Assembly (NCBI RefSeq): GCF_001182825.2
Contig: NZ_LFYO02000002.1
Location: 868,001 to 932,000 of the forward strand
Reading direction: 5' to 3'
Source of the DNA: Streptococcus sp. X13SY08
GTDB taxonomy: Bacteria; Bacillota; Bacilli; Lactobacillales; Streptococcaceae
DNA: 64,000 nt
Made by a program: the position numbers and the translations under genes
Notes under the pieces: model-generated
The model's input: the letters and a program-made list of their open reading frames with translations, nothing else
Databases searched by the model: none
Told to the model about the DNA's origin: nothing
Part shown: piece after piece, positions 32,193-41,789 of the stretch
How the letters are laid out: every line of letters begins with the position of its first letter
Numbering within the stretch: the first letter of the stretch is position 1

Positions 32193-32450
32193 TTATGAAT
32201 TGGGATCATCTAATGAACGTCCATGGAGACCTTGTTCGCGTTGAACTTGGCGTAATTTCTCAGGAGTCACATCATTTCCTTCCTCATCTACCAACTTGAT
32301 TCCAGCGATATGATGACGGATAGAACGACGATAGCCTTCAATATACTCCTCTCGCAACTTGGCTTGCTCGACTTTTTCTTCAGCTGTCAAACCTTCGTGC
32401 TTTTTCTTATGGGCTAATTCATTAATCCGGTTAATTTTTGCTTGGTCCAT
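32193..32450 (-). CDS. DUF896 (YnzC-like) protein
   Basis: An 85-residue basic helical protein. [20 protein letters not shown] and [16 protein letters not shown] are the family signature. In B. subtilis YnzC sits in the SOS-induced yneA operon; its function is unresolved. Here it is downstream of glyQS and has its own terminator. No lesions. Confidence 0.88.
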   Translation of the reverse strand: MDQAKINRINELAHKKKHEGLTAEEKVEQAKLREEYIEGYRRSIRHHIAGIKLVDEEGNDVTPEKLRQVQREQGLHGRSLDDPNS

Positions 32451-32488
32451 AAATTAAGATACTAAGGGCGTCATGACTAAAGTCAAAA

Positions 32489-32527
32489 TAGGGACTCCAA
32501 CGTTGATGCTCGCATCTAGTTGGAGTT
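32489..32527 (-). terminator. Hairpin behind glyS
   Basis: Reading leftward: ACTCCAAC, 17-base loop that can form a smaller stem, GTTGGAGT, then CCCTATTTT. It is 42 bases after the glyS stop. The T-run is weak, so termination may be partial. Confidence 0.55.
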
Positions 32528-32568
32528 ATCTTTTTGACACCAGCCATAGCCCGTGTTCAATTCCTTTC

Positions 32569-34605
32569 TTATTTACTATTCAACTGATTGAAGACTGCTA
32601 CTTGACTTGATTTATCTGCCAAGGCTTTTAAGAGAGCTAAACGGTTATTTTTGACCGCTTGATCATCCGTCATCACCATGGTATTGTCAAAGAAATCATT
32701 GATGACTGAGCTGAGCGCAAAGAGTTTTTCGATATTAGCTGACATGTCTTTGGTCAATTGCACATTTTCCACAGCATCTGCCAAGGCTTTTTCTTGGTCA
32801 TTTTCAAAAAGTGAGCTATTAAGAGATACATAAGTCTCGGCTTTTTCAGCTAAATTGAAGACACGCGACAAGGACTCAACAGCAGGCTTGTAATCGTCTG
32901 ACTGACTTGCTGCTACAAGGGCCTCTGCTGCTGACAGCATATCTGGAACGACAAAAGTAGATCCCGCAAGAACAGCTTCTTTGATATCTTTCGGCGTTTT
33001 GCCCATCATTTTGTCCACGCGCGCCTTGATAAAGTTCATAACATCAGCCTTATTGTCATAGTTCAAACTATCAAATGAAAGCTCATAAATGTTATCTACT
33101 AGCTCATCCATGGGAATATCCCAACCAAAGGCACCCAAGATACGCACAATCCCTTGGGTCGCACGGCGAAGAGCATAAGGATCGTTTGAGCCTGACGGAA
33201 TCAATCCAACCGAGAAGAATGATAAGAGCATATCTAGCTTATCAGCTAAGGAAAGGACCGCACCAACTTTTGTCTCTGGAAGCTCACCCTCAGCTGAGTT
33301 TGGCAAATAGTGTTCACGGATGGCTGTCGCAACTGCCTTGTCTTCACCAGCAAGAAGAGCATATTTTTCTCCCATGATTCCTTGCAATTCATCAAACTCT
33401 CCAACCATACCTGTCAAGAGGTCAAATTTGTAAATCTCTGCTGCACGCGCTACCGCTGCAGCTTCATCAGCAGACAGTCCAGCTTTTTCAGCCAAGTAAG
33501 CTGCGATGACTTTAGCACGCTCCATATGTTCAGCAAGAGAGCCAATTTTTTCATGGAAAGTCACGTTAGAAAGCTTAGCAACCAAGTCTGCGATAACCAA
33601 TTTTTGGTCTTCACGCCAGAAGAATTCTCCATCTTCCAGACGAGCGACAAGCACTTTTTCATTCCCTTTGATGACATTTTCAATGCTTTCTGCATTACCA
33701 TTGCGCACAGAAATAAAGTTCGGCATGAGCTTGCCTGCCTGATCACGTACGACGAAATAACGTTGATGATTTTTCATAGATGTCACCAAAACTTCTTCCG
33801 GCACAGACAAATATTTCTCGTCAAAAGTACCCATGAAGGCAGTTGGATACTCGACCAAGTTGAGGACTTCATTGAGCAGCTCTTCATCAATTTCCACCTG
33901 CACATTTTGTTCCACTTCAATGGCCCTGATTTGCTCTACAATCAGGTCTTGGCGCTCTTTTGCATCTGTGAGAACAAAGGCTGCGCGCAAATCTTCTTCA
34001 TAACTATCAGCGCTAGAAATTTCCACATCAGAAGCCAAGAAACGGTGACCACGGCTGACGCGTCCAGAATGAATGTCCAAGAAGTCAAGTCCAAGCGCCT
34101 CATCATCTAAGAGTACAGTCAGGGTGTGAACTGGACGAATATATTCAAAGCTATTGTTAGCCCAGTGCATGCTGACAGGGAAGGTCATGTTTGCAAGAAC
34201 CTCCGGAATACCCACAAGTACTTCCTGAGCAGGTTTTCCAGCTTCGTGTTTTGTCACGTAAAGGTATTCAACGCCTTTCACTTCACGAAATTCAATGTCA
34301 TCTGTTGTCAACTCTTTTCCACGAACAAATCCTTGGGCTGCTTTTGTATAATTCCCTTGTTCGTCAAGCGCAATTTTCTTAGCAGGACCTTTGAAATTCT
34401 CTGTCAAGTCCGTCTGCTGATCGGCAAGACCTGTTACTCGCACAGCAAGGCGACGCGGTGTTGAAAATGTTTGTATTCCTTCAAATGAGAGACGGTTCTC
34501 TTTCAGAAAAGCTACCATCCGTTCTCCCAATTGTTTTTCACTTGGTGTGACAACGTAGGCAGGTAATTCTTCCAGACCTAGTTCTACTAATAGATTTTTT
34601 GTCAT
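32569..34605 (-). CDS. glyS: Glycyl-tRNA synthetase beta subunit
   Basis: 678 residues, the normal length of the beta chain of the alpha2-beta2 bacterial GlyRS. It has the N-terminal [15 protein letters not shown], the conserved PMxWANN-like [15 protein letters not shown], and the HD-like segment plus anticodon-binding C-terminus ([14 protein letters not shown] sequence, here [15 protein letters not shown]). The ATG overlaps the last base of the glyQ stop. Unlike its partner gene it is intact. Confidence 0.95.
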   Translation of the reverse strand: MTKNLLVELGLEELPAYVVTPSEKQLGERMVAFLKENRLSFEGIQTFSTPRRLAVRVTGLADQQTDLTENFKGPAKKIALDEQGNYTKAAQGFVRGKELTTDDIEFREVKGVEYLYVTKHEAGKPAQEVLVGIPEVLANMTFPVSMHWANNSFEYIRPVHTLTVLLDDEALGLDFLDIHSGRVSRGHRFLASDVEISSADSYEEDLRAAFVLTDAKERQDLIVEQIRAIEVEQNVQVEIDEELLNEVLNLVEYPTAFMGTFDEKYLSVPEEVLVTSMKNHQRYFVVRDQAGKLMPNFISVRNGNAESIENVIKGNEKVLVARLEDGEFFWREDQKLVIADLVAKLSNVTFHEKIGSLAEHMERAKVIAAYLAEKAGLSADEAAAVARAAEIYKFDLLTGMVGEFDELQGIMGEKYALLAGEDKAVATAIREHYLPNSAEGELPETKVGAVLSLADKLDMLLSFFSVGLIPSGSNDPYALRRATQGIVRILGAFGWDIPMDELVDNIYELSFDSLNYDNKADVMNFIKARVDKMMGKTPKDIKEAVLAGSTFVVPDMLSAAEALVAASQSDDYKPAVESLSRVFNLAEKAETYVSLNSSLFENDQEKALADAVENVQLTKDMSANIEKLFALSSVINDFFDNTMVMTDDQAVKNNRLALLKALADKSSQVAVFNQLNSK

Positions 34606-35458
34606 TATTCCGCATCCTCCTTCAATAATTCTGCTCGTGTGGCTTCAGCCAAAAGTGGGAAACCGAGTTTTTTGCGTTCGGCTACAAAGGTTTTTGCAAC
34701 GACTCGCGCTAAGTTACGGATGCGAGCGATGTAGCCCGCACGTTCTGTTACAGAAACAGCTCCTCGGGCATCCAGCAAGTTAAAAGTATGTGAACATTTC
34801 AGTACGTAGTCATAAGCCGGGTGAACCAAGCCTTCCTCCAATCAAATGAATATTTTGAATGCTCATACTCAGGTTGCAAGAAGATTTCACCGTATTTAAC
34901 ACCTGGTGCCCACTCGATATCGTAAACAGAATCGACTTCTTGAATATAAGATGCCAAACGCTCCAAACCATAGGTTACTTCTGCAGTTACTGGTGATGTT
35001 GCAAGACCCCCAACCTGCTGGAAGTAAGTAAATTGCGTAATTTCCATACCATCAAGCCAAACTTCCCAGCCAAGACCCGCAGAACCCGTTGAGGGATTTT
35101 CCCAGTTATCCTCAACAAATCGAATATCATGCTCCAACGGATTGATACCCAATTTTTCCAAAGACGCCAAGTAGAGCTCTTGAATGTTTGATGGCGATGG
35201 TTTCATGACCACTTGAAACTGGTGGTGTTGGTAAAGACGATTTGGGTTTTCCCCATAACGACCATCAGCCGGACGACGAGAAGGCTCTACATAGGCCGCA
35301 TTCCATGGCTCAGGTCCAATGGCACGCAGAAAAGTGTAGGGACTCATGGTGCCGGCACCCTTTTCATTATCATAGGCCTGCATGAGCATACAACCTTGGT
35401 CATTCCAGTATTGTTGTAGGGTGAGAATAATCTCTTGGAAAGTTAATTTTTTTGACAT
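34605..35458 (-). pseudogene. glyQ: Glycyl-tRNA synthetase alpha subunit, interrupted by an internal deletion with frameshift
   Basis: ATG 35458 opens [18 protein letters not shown] and the class II catalytic core follows ([39 protein letters not shown]) up to EYEHSKYSF. Immediately after, the sequence jumps to [20 protein letters not shown], but in another frame; about 20 residues normally lie between. Joint at about 34835-34850. The total is about 60 bases short of the usual 304-305 codons. As read, the catalytic subunit would be truncated, which should be lethal unless a second GlyRS exists or the sequence is in error. Its T-box leader and partner glyS are normal. Confidence 0.88.
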
Positions 35459-35483
35459 AGATTTCTCCAATCATTTTTATTTC

Positions 35484-35544
35484 TTGCGACATGAGTCATT
35501 TGTTGCCGATATTGCGGCAAATGACGAGTTAGTACAGTGTCTAG
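35484..35544 (-). repeat. Hairpin repeat A in the glyQ leader
   Basis: On the plus strand: TTGCGACATGAGT, then a stem with arms GTCATTTG / CAAATGAC and inner pairs TGCCG/CGGCA, then GAGTTAGTACAGTGTCTAG. The outer blocks recur in repeat B (35660-35719), while the stem arms differ in sequence but still pair. It is 26 bases before the glyQ start. Confidence 0.7.
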
Positions 35545-35582
35545 CTCAATCGCAACTCGGCGATGAGCGTGTGGCAGCACGA

Positions 35583-35633
35583 CTAGAAGGAGAACCTGCC
35601 ACTGTCACTGTGAAAAGTAAGTTTTTTACTCAT
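35583..35633 (-). other. Short open frame MSKKLTF..., duplicate of the glyQ start
   Basis: ATG at 35633 preceded by GAGGAGAAAAA, encoding MSKKLTFHSDSGRFSF and then TAG (16 codons). The first seven residues equal those of GlyQ, and the distance from hairpin repeat B to this ATG matches that from hairpin repeat A to the glyQ ATG within a base or two. It is best read as a decayed tandem copy of the glyQ start region, possibly serving now as a leader peptide. Translation is not shown. Confidence 0.5.
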
Positions 35634-35659
35634 TTTTTCTCCTCTGTTTTTGATAATTT

Positions 35660-35719
35660 TTGCGACGTGAGTATCAGTAGTTGATATGACTACTGAAAGC
35701 GAGTGAGTGCAGTGTCTAG
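35660..35719 (-). repeat. Hairpin repeat B in the glyQ leader
   Basis: Plus strand: TTGCGACGTGAGT, stem arms TCAGTAGT (35674-35681) / ACTACTGA (35689-35696), then GAGTGAGTGCAGTGTCTAG. Flanks match repeat A at nearly every base. It lies between the T-box and the short MSKKLTF frame. Confidence 0.7.
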
Positions 35720-35739
35720 GTAGCCCTTTTAGAGATCAC

Positions 35740-35990
35740 CGTTGGGTGCTTTCCCTTAAAAGCATCAGCATCTTTGGTGAGCTGGGAAGCAAAAAGAACC
35801 ACGTTCTACTCCTCCCATGCCAACCGACATAGGGGCGTTAGATACGCGGTTCCACCCTAATTTATTACTTCATTTATCATTCAATTTTACCGAAAGCGCC
35901 AATTGCTTTTCCCATCATTCGGCTTCCACTCACCCGAACTCGCTAGTGATTGTTTCCAAAACAACTTTCTTTCTTGGGATTAGTATAGCA
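35740..35990 (-). promoter_or_regulatory. T-box riboswitch leader of glyQS
   Basis: The minus strand at 35845-35858 reads AGGGTGGAACCGCG, the conserved T-box. Downstream it is followed by a helix CCCCTATG...CATGGGAGG and a small GAAC/GTTC hairpin with TTTTT, forming the terminator. The 5' part, from about 35990, holds the stem I region. By position it controls glyQS in response to uncharged tRNA-Gly. The whole leader to glyQ is unusually long (about 530 bases) because of the hairpin repeats behind it. Confidence 0.85.
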
Positions 35991-36034
35991 AAATTCACAG
36001 GTCTTGTCTATCCATTACACACGAATAGTTTATT

Positions 36035-36556
36035 TTATGATGCACTATTAGGAATAATGACTTCTGCCAACAACTTGTTTTCTTCTTGGATACGCTTGTA
36101 GAGTACATAAGCGTAAGGAATCAAGAGCCAAGCGGAATATTTTGCATGGCAAAGAAGCGCAATTCCTACCAATTCAGGAAGAATATTCAAGAAATAGTTG
36201 GGATGTTTGACCACACGAAATAGCCAGTGGTCCACAAAGCGATGATCTTTCAACAACATTAACTTCACAGTCCAAATGTCCCCCAATAAGCGAGTCACTG
36301 TACAAAGCATGAAGAGCGAAAAGAGCATAAGACCCAAACCAAGAAAACCAAGAGTGTCCAACTGCACCTTATTGACCATAGCTTCTACAAGGCAAGAAAA
36401 ATAAAATAAGATGTGAAGGATTGTAATCCATTTTGTATTTTTGACACCATATTCTTTTCCACCATTTGCTAGAATTCGTTTTTCATTGGCAATAGACAAC
36501 TTTAAAAATGCAAGACGAATACCAAACATACACAACATCAAGATAAGTATAGGCAA
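36035..36556 (-). CDS. Isoprenylcysteine carboxyl methyltransferase-like membrane protein
   Basis: 173 residues with about four to five hydrophobic spans. The C-terminal half has the ICMT/phospholipid-methyltransferase pattern: HRFVDHWLFRVVKHPNYFLN, with the RHPxY-like KHPNY, and a final YKRIQEENKLL. Bacterial homologues (YpbQ-type) are of unknown substrate. It is transcribed toward the glyQS T-box leader. ATG with AAGGAG upstream. Confidence 0.75.
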   Translation of the reverse strand: MPILILMLCMFGIRLAFLKLSIANEKRILANGGKEYGVKNTKWITILHILFYFSCLVEAMVNKVQLDTLGFLGLGLMLFSLFMLCTVTRLLGDIWTVKLMLLKDHRFVDHWLFRVVKHPNYFLNILPELVGIALLCHAKYSAWLLIPYAYVLYKRIQEENKLLAEVIIPNSAS

Positions 36557-36694
36557 AATATATCTCCTTTAGATTATAATTTGTTTCTTTTGTCGACAAA
36601 CTGTAACGATTCTTATCTTACTGAATTTACCTTCACAAGTCAATCAGATAAAAATGTAAATCATCGGCTGTCACAGCATTTCTCACAAAAAAGA

Positions 36695-36727
36695 AACAAG
36701 GTTGGTCAAAAGACCAACCTTGTTTTA
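36695..36727. terminator. Strong hairpin next to repeat copy 2
   Basis: Perfect 13-base stem AACAAGGTTGGTC / GACCAACCTTGTT with loop AAAA, A-run before and TTT after. It can terminate in either direction and lies between the aldo/keto reductase remnant and the ICMT-like gene. Confidence 0.75.
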
Positions 36728-36930
36728 CTTTTTGAGTAGGAGACGTTCCACGCAGTGGTTGATTGGAAATCCTCACCTCGCAGGCTGTAGGGGTTAGCGA
36801 CCTCCTCATCAACTGTGCGGAGGTGGGAGTAAAACAGTCTAGACTGTCTTAGCTCAATACCCGAAAACGAAACAGTATTGAAAAATCGACATCTCATTTC
36901 ATGACGATTGACCGACTTTTGTCCCGCTCT
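36728..36930 (-). repeat. Dispersed intergenic repeat, copy 2
   Basis: Read on the minus strand it opens AGAGCGGGACAAAAGTCGG, continues TCAATCGTCATGAAATGA and ATTGAGCTAAGACAGTC, then CCACCTCCGCACAGTTGA and near the end AATCAACCACTGCG. Blocks are shared with copies at 11958, 41790 and 61977. It begins one base after the stop of the aldo/keto reductase remnant. A 63-codon open frame inside it has no support as a gene. Confidence 0.65.
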
Positions 36931-36931
36931 C

Positions 36932-37550
36932 TTAAAAGTTTGTAGTATCTGGATCGTAAGCTCCTGTTACCCCTTGGATGGCCGTGATAGACTCTACATC
37001 TTCTGGTGTCAATTCAATATCTTGAAAATCCAAGTTTTCAATAATGCGGCTTTCCGTTACTGACTTTGGAAGAGGCAAGAAGCCTTGTGCCCATGACCAA
37101 GCAAGAGCAATTTGGGCGACAGATTTTCCATATTTTTCAGCGATAGCCAGCATGGTTGGATGAGTAAACAATTCTCCTCGTCCCAATGGACTCCATGCCT
37201 CTAAAACGATCCCTTTTTCCTTGCAGTAAGTGAATCAAATATAAATCGACATAGTCTAAGCCTAATTTTTCAAGAGACTCTGGAAATGCTGCCTTTGCTT
37301 CCTCATAACCATGAGCATAATTCCACAACTTAGTTATGATAAATAACTCTTCACGGGGAATACCTGAATCCTTAATAGCACGCCCAATACTCTCTTCATT
37401 TCGATAAAGCGTAGCCGTATCAATGTGACGATACCCTGCTTCTAGAGCAATGCGAACTGCGTTGTACACTTCATCCCCATCTTTTGCTTGATAGGTTCCA
37501 AAACCGACTGCTGGAATGGTCAAACCATTATTCATTGTGTATGTCTTCAT
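36932..37550 (-). pseudogene. Aldo/keto reductase, central part deleted
   Basis: ATG 37550 starts MKTYTMNNGLTIPAVGFGTY, with the catalytic tetrad Asp/Tyr region (YRHIDTATLYRNEESIGRA) and Lys region (ITKLWNYAHGYE) up to YVDLYLIH. The frame then joins, out of register, to YCKEKGIVLEAWSPLGRGEL and the normal C-terminus (KSVAQIALAWSWAQGF). About 70-75 residues of the barrel are missing, judging from a normal length near 280. As read the gene is inactive. Members reduce aldehydes or ketones such as methylglyoxal with NADPH. Confidence 0.85.
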
Positions 37551-37602
37551 ATGCAACTCCTTTTTCTATCAAAACAGAAAACTTGTCTAATGTCATTATA
37601 AC

Positions 37603-37629
37603 AAAAAAACAGGTCGAAACCTGTTTTAA
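37603..37629 (-). terminator. Terminator of the methionine transport operon
   Basis: AAAACAGGT, TTCG, ACCTGTTTTTTTG reading leftward, directly after metI. Confidence 0.88.
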
Positions 37630-37633
37630 ATCC

Positions 37634-38338
37634 TTATTTATGACTAACTTTTCGAGACAAGTAATCCCCGATGAATTGAATGATAAAGATAATCAATAAA
37701 ATCAACAGCGTTGCTAAGAAGGTTACGTCATAGTTAAATCGTTGATAACCGTAGACCAATGCTACCATCCCTAAACCACCTGATCCAATTGCGCCAGCCA
37801 TTGCTGTATAGCCCACAAGAGAAACTAGAGCAAAAGTTGTCACGCGAATGAGTTCTGGTAATCCTTCACGAAGATAAACGACAACAATATCCCAGAAAGT
37901 CGCACCTGACGCTTCTGCCGCTTCTATGATTCCTCCATCCAACTCAGATAAGACCACCTGTACTTGGCGAGCATAAAATGGAAAAACAGAGAAGGCTAAA
38001 GGAACTAAAGCTGCTTCTGTTCCGATTGATTTTCCAATAATCAATTTGGTAAACGGAGCGATAAATCCTAAGAGAATGATAAATGGAACCGCGCGGAAGA
38101 TGGATGAGATGGTATCCAATATCCAAAACAGAACTTTATTTTCACGGACACCACCTGGACCTGTCAAGACCTGTGATAAGCCTGTGCCCAAACCAAGAAT
38201 CCCTCCGAAAAAGAAGGAAACAAAGGTCATGTAAAGTGTCAAATAAGTCGCTGTCCACCAGCCAGTTTGACCTGCCCAGCCAATCTTATAAACATCAGGG
38301 AAATGAACCTGTATATATTCAATAATGGATTCTAACAC
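37634..38338 (-). CDS. metI: Methionine ABC transporter permease
   Basis: 234 residues, five or six transmembrane spans, and the EAA motif of MetI permeases (IIEAAEASGATFWDIVVVYL). Other family landmarks are RAVPFIILLGFIAPFT and GYTAMAGAIGSGGLGMVALVYGYQRF near the C-terminus. It starts one base after the metN stop. Final gene of metQ-peptidase-metN-metI, followed by a terminator. Uptake of methionine (D- or L-) is expected from the family and from the Met-box upstream of metQ. Confidence 0.92.
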   Translation of the reverse strand: MLESIIEYIQVHFPDVYKIGWAGQTGWWTATYLTLYMTFVSFFFGGILGLGTGLSQVLTGPGGVRENKVLFWILDTISSIFRAVPFIILLGFIAPFTKLIIGKSIGTEAALVPLAFSVFPFYARQVQVVLSELDGGIIEAAEASGATFWDIVVVYLREGLPELIRVTTFALVSLVGYTAMAGAIGSGGLGMVALVYGYQRFNYDVTFLATLLILLIIFIIQFIGDYLSRKVSHK

Positions 38339-39339
38339 CTAGTTTCCCTCCTTCAAAATCGTTACTTCTACATTTGCAGCTGCAATTGCAGCGAGTGCTG
38401 CTTGCATGCGCTCTTCTTCACCAGACAAAATGGCGACCATCTCCCCCACTGGGGTGTTTTCTAAAATCTCAATATTCCCATATAAAATATTGGCGGTGAC
38501 TTGGTAGTGCTTGTACAACTCGTTGAGCAAAGGCTCATCTGTGGCATGTCCTGCATAACCATGGCTTCATCAATTCCTGTCGCAGTGGTGATGAAATCTT
38601 GGGTTAGAGCCTCAGTCGGATGTGAGAAAATTTCGAGAACAGAGCCTTCTTCAATCAAACGACCATTTTGCATAACAGCCACGCGATTGGCAATATCTTT
38701 GACAATCTGCATTTCATGAGTAATCAACACAATGGTTAAGCCCAACTTTTGATTGAGCTCTTGCAAGAGGGCTAAAATTTGCTTGGTCGTCTTGGGATCA
38801 AGGGCAGAAGTCGCCTCGTCTGAAATCAGGATATTGGGATCATTGGCCAAGGCACGCGCGATAGCCACCCGCTGTTTTTGACCACCGGATAATTGTGACG
38901 GATAATTATCCGCACGATCCGCCAAGCCGACTAATTCCAATAAATTGACAACCTTGGCTTTTTTCTCTTCCTTCGATAAACCAGAATGCCTCAGGGCAAA
39001 GGCAACATTTTCAGCTGCTGTTCGCTGCGCCATTAAGTTGAAATGTTGGAAAATCATCCCAATCTTGCGGCGTTTCTTACGAAGTTCATTTGATTTCAAG
39101 GTTACCTTGTCGCCTTCAAAAATCACATCCCCGTCAATGGTGATTTTTCCGCTGGTCGGAACCTGCAAAAGATTGACAACACGGACTAGTGTTGATTTTC
39201 CAGCTCCTGAATAGCCAACAATTCCATAGATATCCCCTTCGTTGATGTGAATGGTCACATCTTTGACCGCTTCAATCGTTCGTTTCTTCTGATGAAAGGT
39301 CACATCTATGTGATCCAGCTCAATCATTTTTTTACTCAT
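38339..39339 (-). pseudogene. metN: Methionine ABC transporter ATPase, small internal deletion with frameshift
   Basis: From [20 protein letters not shown] the nucleotide-binding domain is complete: [44 protein letters not shown]. The frame is lost after [10 protein letters not shown] and the C-terminal NIL/ACT domain resumes in another frame ([20 protein letters not shown]...VTILKEGN). About 20 residues are missing compared with the usual 354-residue protein. The ATPase domain would still be made with a wrong tail. The missing NIL domain mediates inhibition by methionine in related transporters, so an unregulated ATPase is conceivable. The peptidase gene overlaps its start by 8 bases. Confidence 0.85.
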
Positions 39340-40696
39340 AACTTGTGATTAACTCCTCTATTAATTCAATATGGCTAACATAGTCTGCGATACGGACATT
39401 CTCATCCCCTGCGTGGTCACGACTATTGGCATTTCCCATGCCAAAGCCAGCAATCGGTACCCCCAAAGCGTGAAAAACAGTATGCATAGGTCCTGTTCCA
39501 GGTGAAGTTGGTAGCACAGCGACTCCTTCAGGTGTCAATTTTTTTGCCAATTCGATGACGTTGACAATGGCTGGCGCAGACATGTCGCTGCGGTAACTCA
39601 TTTCACCAAGGGTAACGGTCACTTTTACCTGTCCAAAGCCCTTCTTTTCCAAATGCTTTTCAATCAAACTTAAAACCACCTGCGGTTCCAATCCTGGAAC
39701 CAAACGGACTTCCATTTTAGCGCTAGCTTGAGCTGGGATAATGGTTTTCACACCTTGCCCCAAATAGCCAGTCCATAAGCCCTCAATCGTCATAGACGGT
39801 TCAAAATACAAGCGTTTTAGAAAGTCCCGTCGCTCGCTAGCTAAGGTCGGCAAGGTCAAGCCATAAACTTCCTTGACACTTTCTGGACTAGCTAAGGCAA
39901 ATTCCTCCACTAAAGCCAGCTCACGTTCATTAGGTTCCTGCACCAAGTCGTAAATGCCATCCACCAAAATGCGACCATCCGCAGCCCGCATACTTTGCAG
40001 GGCACTCAGCAGATACCAGGCTGCCGAGTCCACCACACCTCCAAAGGAGGAATGAATATCCAGCTCTGCACTTTTAACGGTCAAATCAAAGGTGACGATG
40101 CCTTTATTGCCTCCTGCTATTTCCAGTTGATCTAAGACATTGCGGGAACCTTGCTCCCAAATCAGCAAGTCCGCCCCCGTCAACTCTTCGGCGTATTTAG
40201 CTAAATATCTATCCAAATCCACCGAAGCGAATTCTTCAGCACCTTCCATGATAAAAATGATATGGACGGGCAAGTCCTCGTGATGAGACAAATAGCGCTG
40301 CACAGCCGTTAGTCTTGCAATAATATGCCCCTTATCATCATCCACCCCACGACCATAGATATGACCATCACGAATATCTACTTCAAATGGAGCCCCTGTC
40401 CAAACCTGATCACTGTCTGCTGGTACTGTATCATAGTGATTGTAGAAAATCAAGGTCTTGGCGTCAGTTTTTTGACTCTTAAATTTAGCCATGACAAATG
40501 GCGCTGCATAGCTATCGTCCAGAATTACCTCGGCACCAACCTCTTCAAAGATTTCTTTGAGGTAGGTTGCAACCTCTAAGAGACCAGTTTGTTGAGCAAA
40601 GATGGATTTTTTAGAAATCAAAACTTTCAATCGTTCAAAATAGGTTTGAATGAGGGCGTCCTCTGCAAAAATAACTTCTTTTTGAGTTTCTGACAT
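39332..40696 (-). CDS. M20-family dipeptidase/deacylase in the methionine operon
   Basis: 454 residues from ATG 40696 ([16 protein letters not shown]), with AGGAGG nine bases before. A zinc metallopeptidase: metal ligands appear in [29 protein letters not shown] and the C-terminal [17 protein letters not shown]. The central dimerisation domain is about residues 200-320. In streptococci this gene is always between metQ and metN, suggesting cleavage of methionine-containing dipeptides or N-acyl-methionine; that is inference. No lesions. Confidence 0.85.
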   Translation of the reverse strand: MSETQKEVIFAEDALIQTYFERLKVLISKKSIFAQQTGLLEVATYLKEIFEEVGAEVILDDSYAAPFVMAKFKSQKTDAKTLIFYNHYDTVPADSDQVWTGAPFEVDIRDGHIYGRGVDDDKGHIIARLTAVQRYLSHHEDLPVHIIFIMEGAEEFASVDLDRYLAKYAEELTGADLLIWEQGSRNVLDQLEIAGGNKGIVTFDLTVKSAELDIHSSFGGVVDSAAWYLLSALQSMRAADGRILVDGIYDLVQEPNERELALVEEFALASPESVKEVYGLTLPTLASERRDFLKRLYFEPSMTIEGLWTGYLGQGVKTIIPAQASAKMEVRLVPGLEPQVVLSLIEKHLEKKGFGQVKVTVTLGEMSYRSDMSAPAIVNVIELAKKLTPEGVAVLPTSPGTGPMHTVFHALGVPIAGFGMGNANSRDHAGDENVRIADYVSHIELIEELITSYE

Positions 40697-40737
40697 ATTC
40701 AATCTCCTCCTATTTCCATGCTGTCTCTATACGAATT

Positions 40738-40763
40738 CAAGGAGCCAAGAATTCTCGGCTCCC
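40738..40763 (-). terminator. Hairpin between metQ and the M20 peptidase gene
   Basis: GGAGCCGAGAATTCTTGGCTCC forms an 11-base imperfect stem with no T-run. It more likely lowers downstream expression or stabilises the metQ message than fully terminates. Confidence 0.4.
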
Positions 40764-40795
40764 CTCTATCTATTTCATTGACAACCACACTATTT

Positions 40796-41641
40796 TTACC
40801 AAACTGGCTCATCCGTACCTTGTGATGTTTTTTCAATCACTTCTTTTACTTCTTCAGTGTGATAAGCATCAATAACTTTTTGGATAGCGTCTGCTTTCGA
40901 AGAGTCTTTCCAGTCTTTTTTAGCTGCAATCACATTGTACCATTGTTTTGAATTTTCATCTTTTTGCTCTTTATAGAGAGCATTTTCAAAATCCAAACCA
41001 GCTTCTTGGACGAAAGTGTTATTAACAACCGCTGCCGCTACTGACTCTAATGAAACCGCAGTTTGACTAGCATCCAATTCAGTAATGGTCAATTTTTTTG
41101 GATTTTCTTTGATATTAACAATCGTTGCTAGCTCCGTTCCCGATACATCCAAGGTAATCAAACCTGCTGATTGGAGAAGGTAGAGGGCACGACTTTCATT
41201 TGTCGCGTCATTTGGAACAGCAATTTCAGCACCTTCTGGAATTTCAGTGACAGATTTATATTTGTTTTTACCATTCTCAGTGCCTGAGTAAAGACGAATT
41301 GGAGAAATGATGGTATCGGCAATGGCAACCAAGTCTTCCCCGTTTTCTTTGTTCCAGTTGTTCAAGAAATTATAGTGTTGGAAAGCATTGACGTCCACTT
41401 CACCTTCAGCAACTGCCAAGTTAGGTTGTGAGTAATCAGTGAATTCAGTGAATTCCAATGTCACATCGTCGCCTAAAATCTCTTTGATTTTGTCCCAACG
41501 AGCTTCTTCTGTGTCACTTAAACCCATAACCCCAATTTTTACCACATTTGCATCTTCCTTTGAAGCTCCTGCACAGGCTGCCAAACTGGTCAATGACAAA
41601 GCCGCTACCGCCGCAAAACTAAAAAATTTTTTTAAATTCAT
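40796..41641 (-). CDS. metQ: Methionine-binding lipoprotein
   Basis: 281 residues. The signal ends in a lipobox (SLTSLAACAG, Cys near residue 22), so it is membrane-anchored outside. The NlpA/MetQ domain includes VKIGVMGLSDTEEARWDKI, VNAFQHYNFLNNWN, IAVPNDATNESRALYLLQSA and LIKL-type ITLDVSGTE. First gene of the methionine uptake operon. Length is normal. The upstream region has a Met-box and a -10 element. AAAGGAG ribosome site. Confidence 0.92.
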   Translation of the reverse strand: MNLKKFFSFAAVAALSLTSLAACAGASKEDANVVKIGVMGLSDTEEARWDKIKEILGDDVTLEFTEFTDYSQPNLAVAEGEVDVNAFQHYNFLNNWNKENGEDLVAIADTIISPIRLYSGTENGKNKYKSVTEIPEGAEIAVPNDATNESRALYLLQSAGLITLDVSGTELATIVNIKENPKKLTITELDASQTAVSLESVAAAVVNNTFVQEAGLDFENALYKEQKDENSKQWYNVIAAKKDWKDSSKADAIQKVIDAYHTEEVKEVIEKTSQGTDEPVW

Positions 41642-41673
41642 AACCTTTTCTCCTTTAAGATGTAACTGTACTT

Positions 41674-41717
41674 ATCTTAACACAAGATAAAGATTCTGTA
41701 TAATAGAGATTTTTTAA
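41674..41717 (-). promoter_or_regulatory. metQ promoter with shared upstream element
   Basis: A TG-extended -10, TGTTAAGAT, at about 41674-41682 (minus strand). Upstream, TTAAAAAATCTCTATTATAC (41698-41717) covers the -35 region. The same arrangement is found before the amidotransferase gene (42709-42752) and oppA (47942-47987). Confidence 0.55.
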
Positions 41718-41756
41718 GTGGCACTTAAAATTTCTTTATCCTCTTTTTGTAATATG

Positions 41757-41773
41757 TATAGTTAAAAACTATA
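41757..41773. promoter_or_regulatory. Met-box (MtaR/MetR-type operator) upstream of metQ
   Basis: TATAGTTAAAAACTATA, a 17-base palindrome matching the streptococcal methionine Met-box TATAGTTT-N-AAACTATA with one or two mismatches. It is about 78 bases upstream of the metQ -10, suitable for a LysR-type activator. This supports methionine as the transported substrate. Confidence 0.78.
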
Positions 41774-41789
41774 TCAAAAAAAATATAAA

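Noticed and set aside
33310..34110. Open frame of 266 codons opposite glyS
   Set aside because: It lies antisense to a strongly conserved gene, has Cys/Phe/His-rich composition typical of reverse-strand shadows, and no ribosome site.
35382..35684. Rightward open frame across the glyQ leader (100 codons)
   Set aside because: It crosses glyQ and both hairpin repeats, has no ribosome site and no recognisable protein; the hairpin repeats explain the structure.
36706..36897. 63-codon frame inside repeat copy 2
   Set aside because: It consists of repeat sequence plus terminator stem and is not conserved in the other copies.
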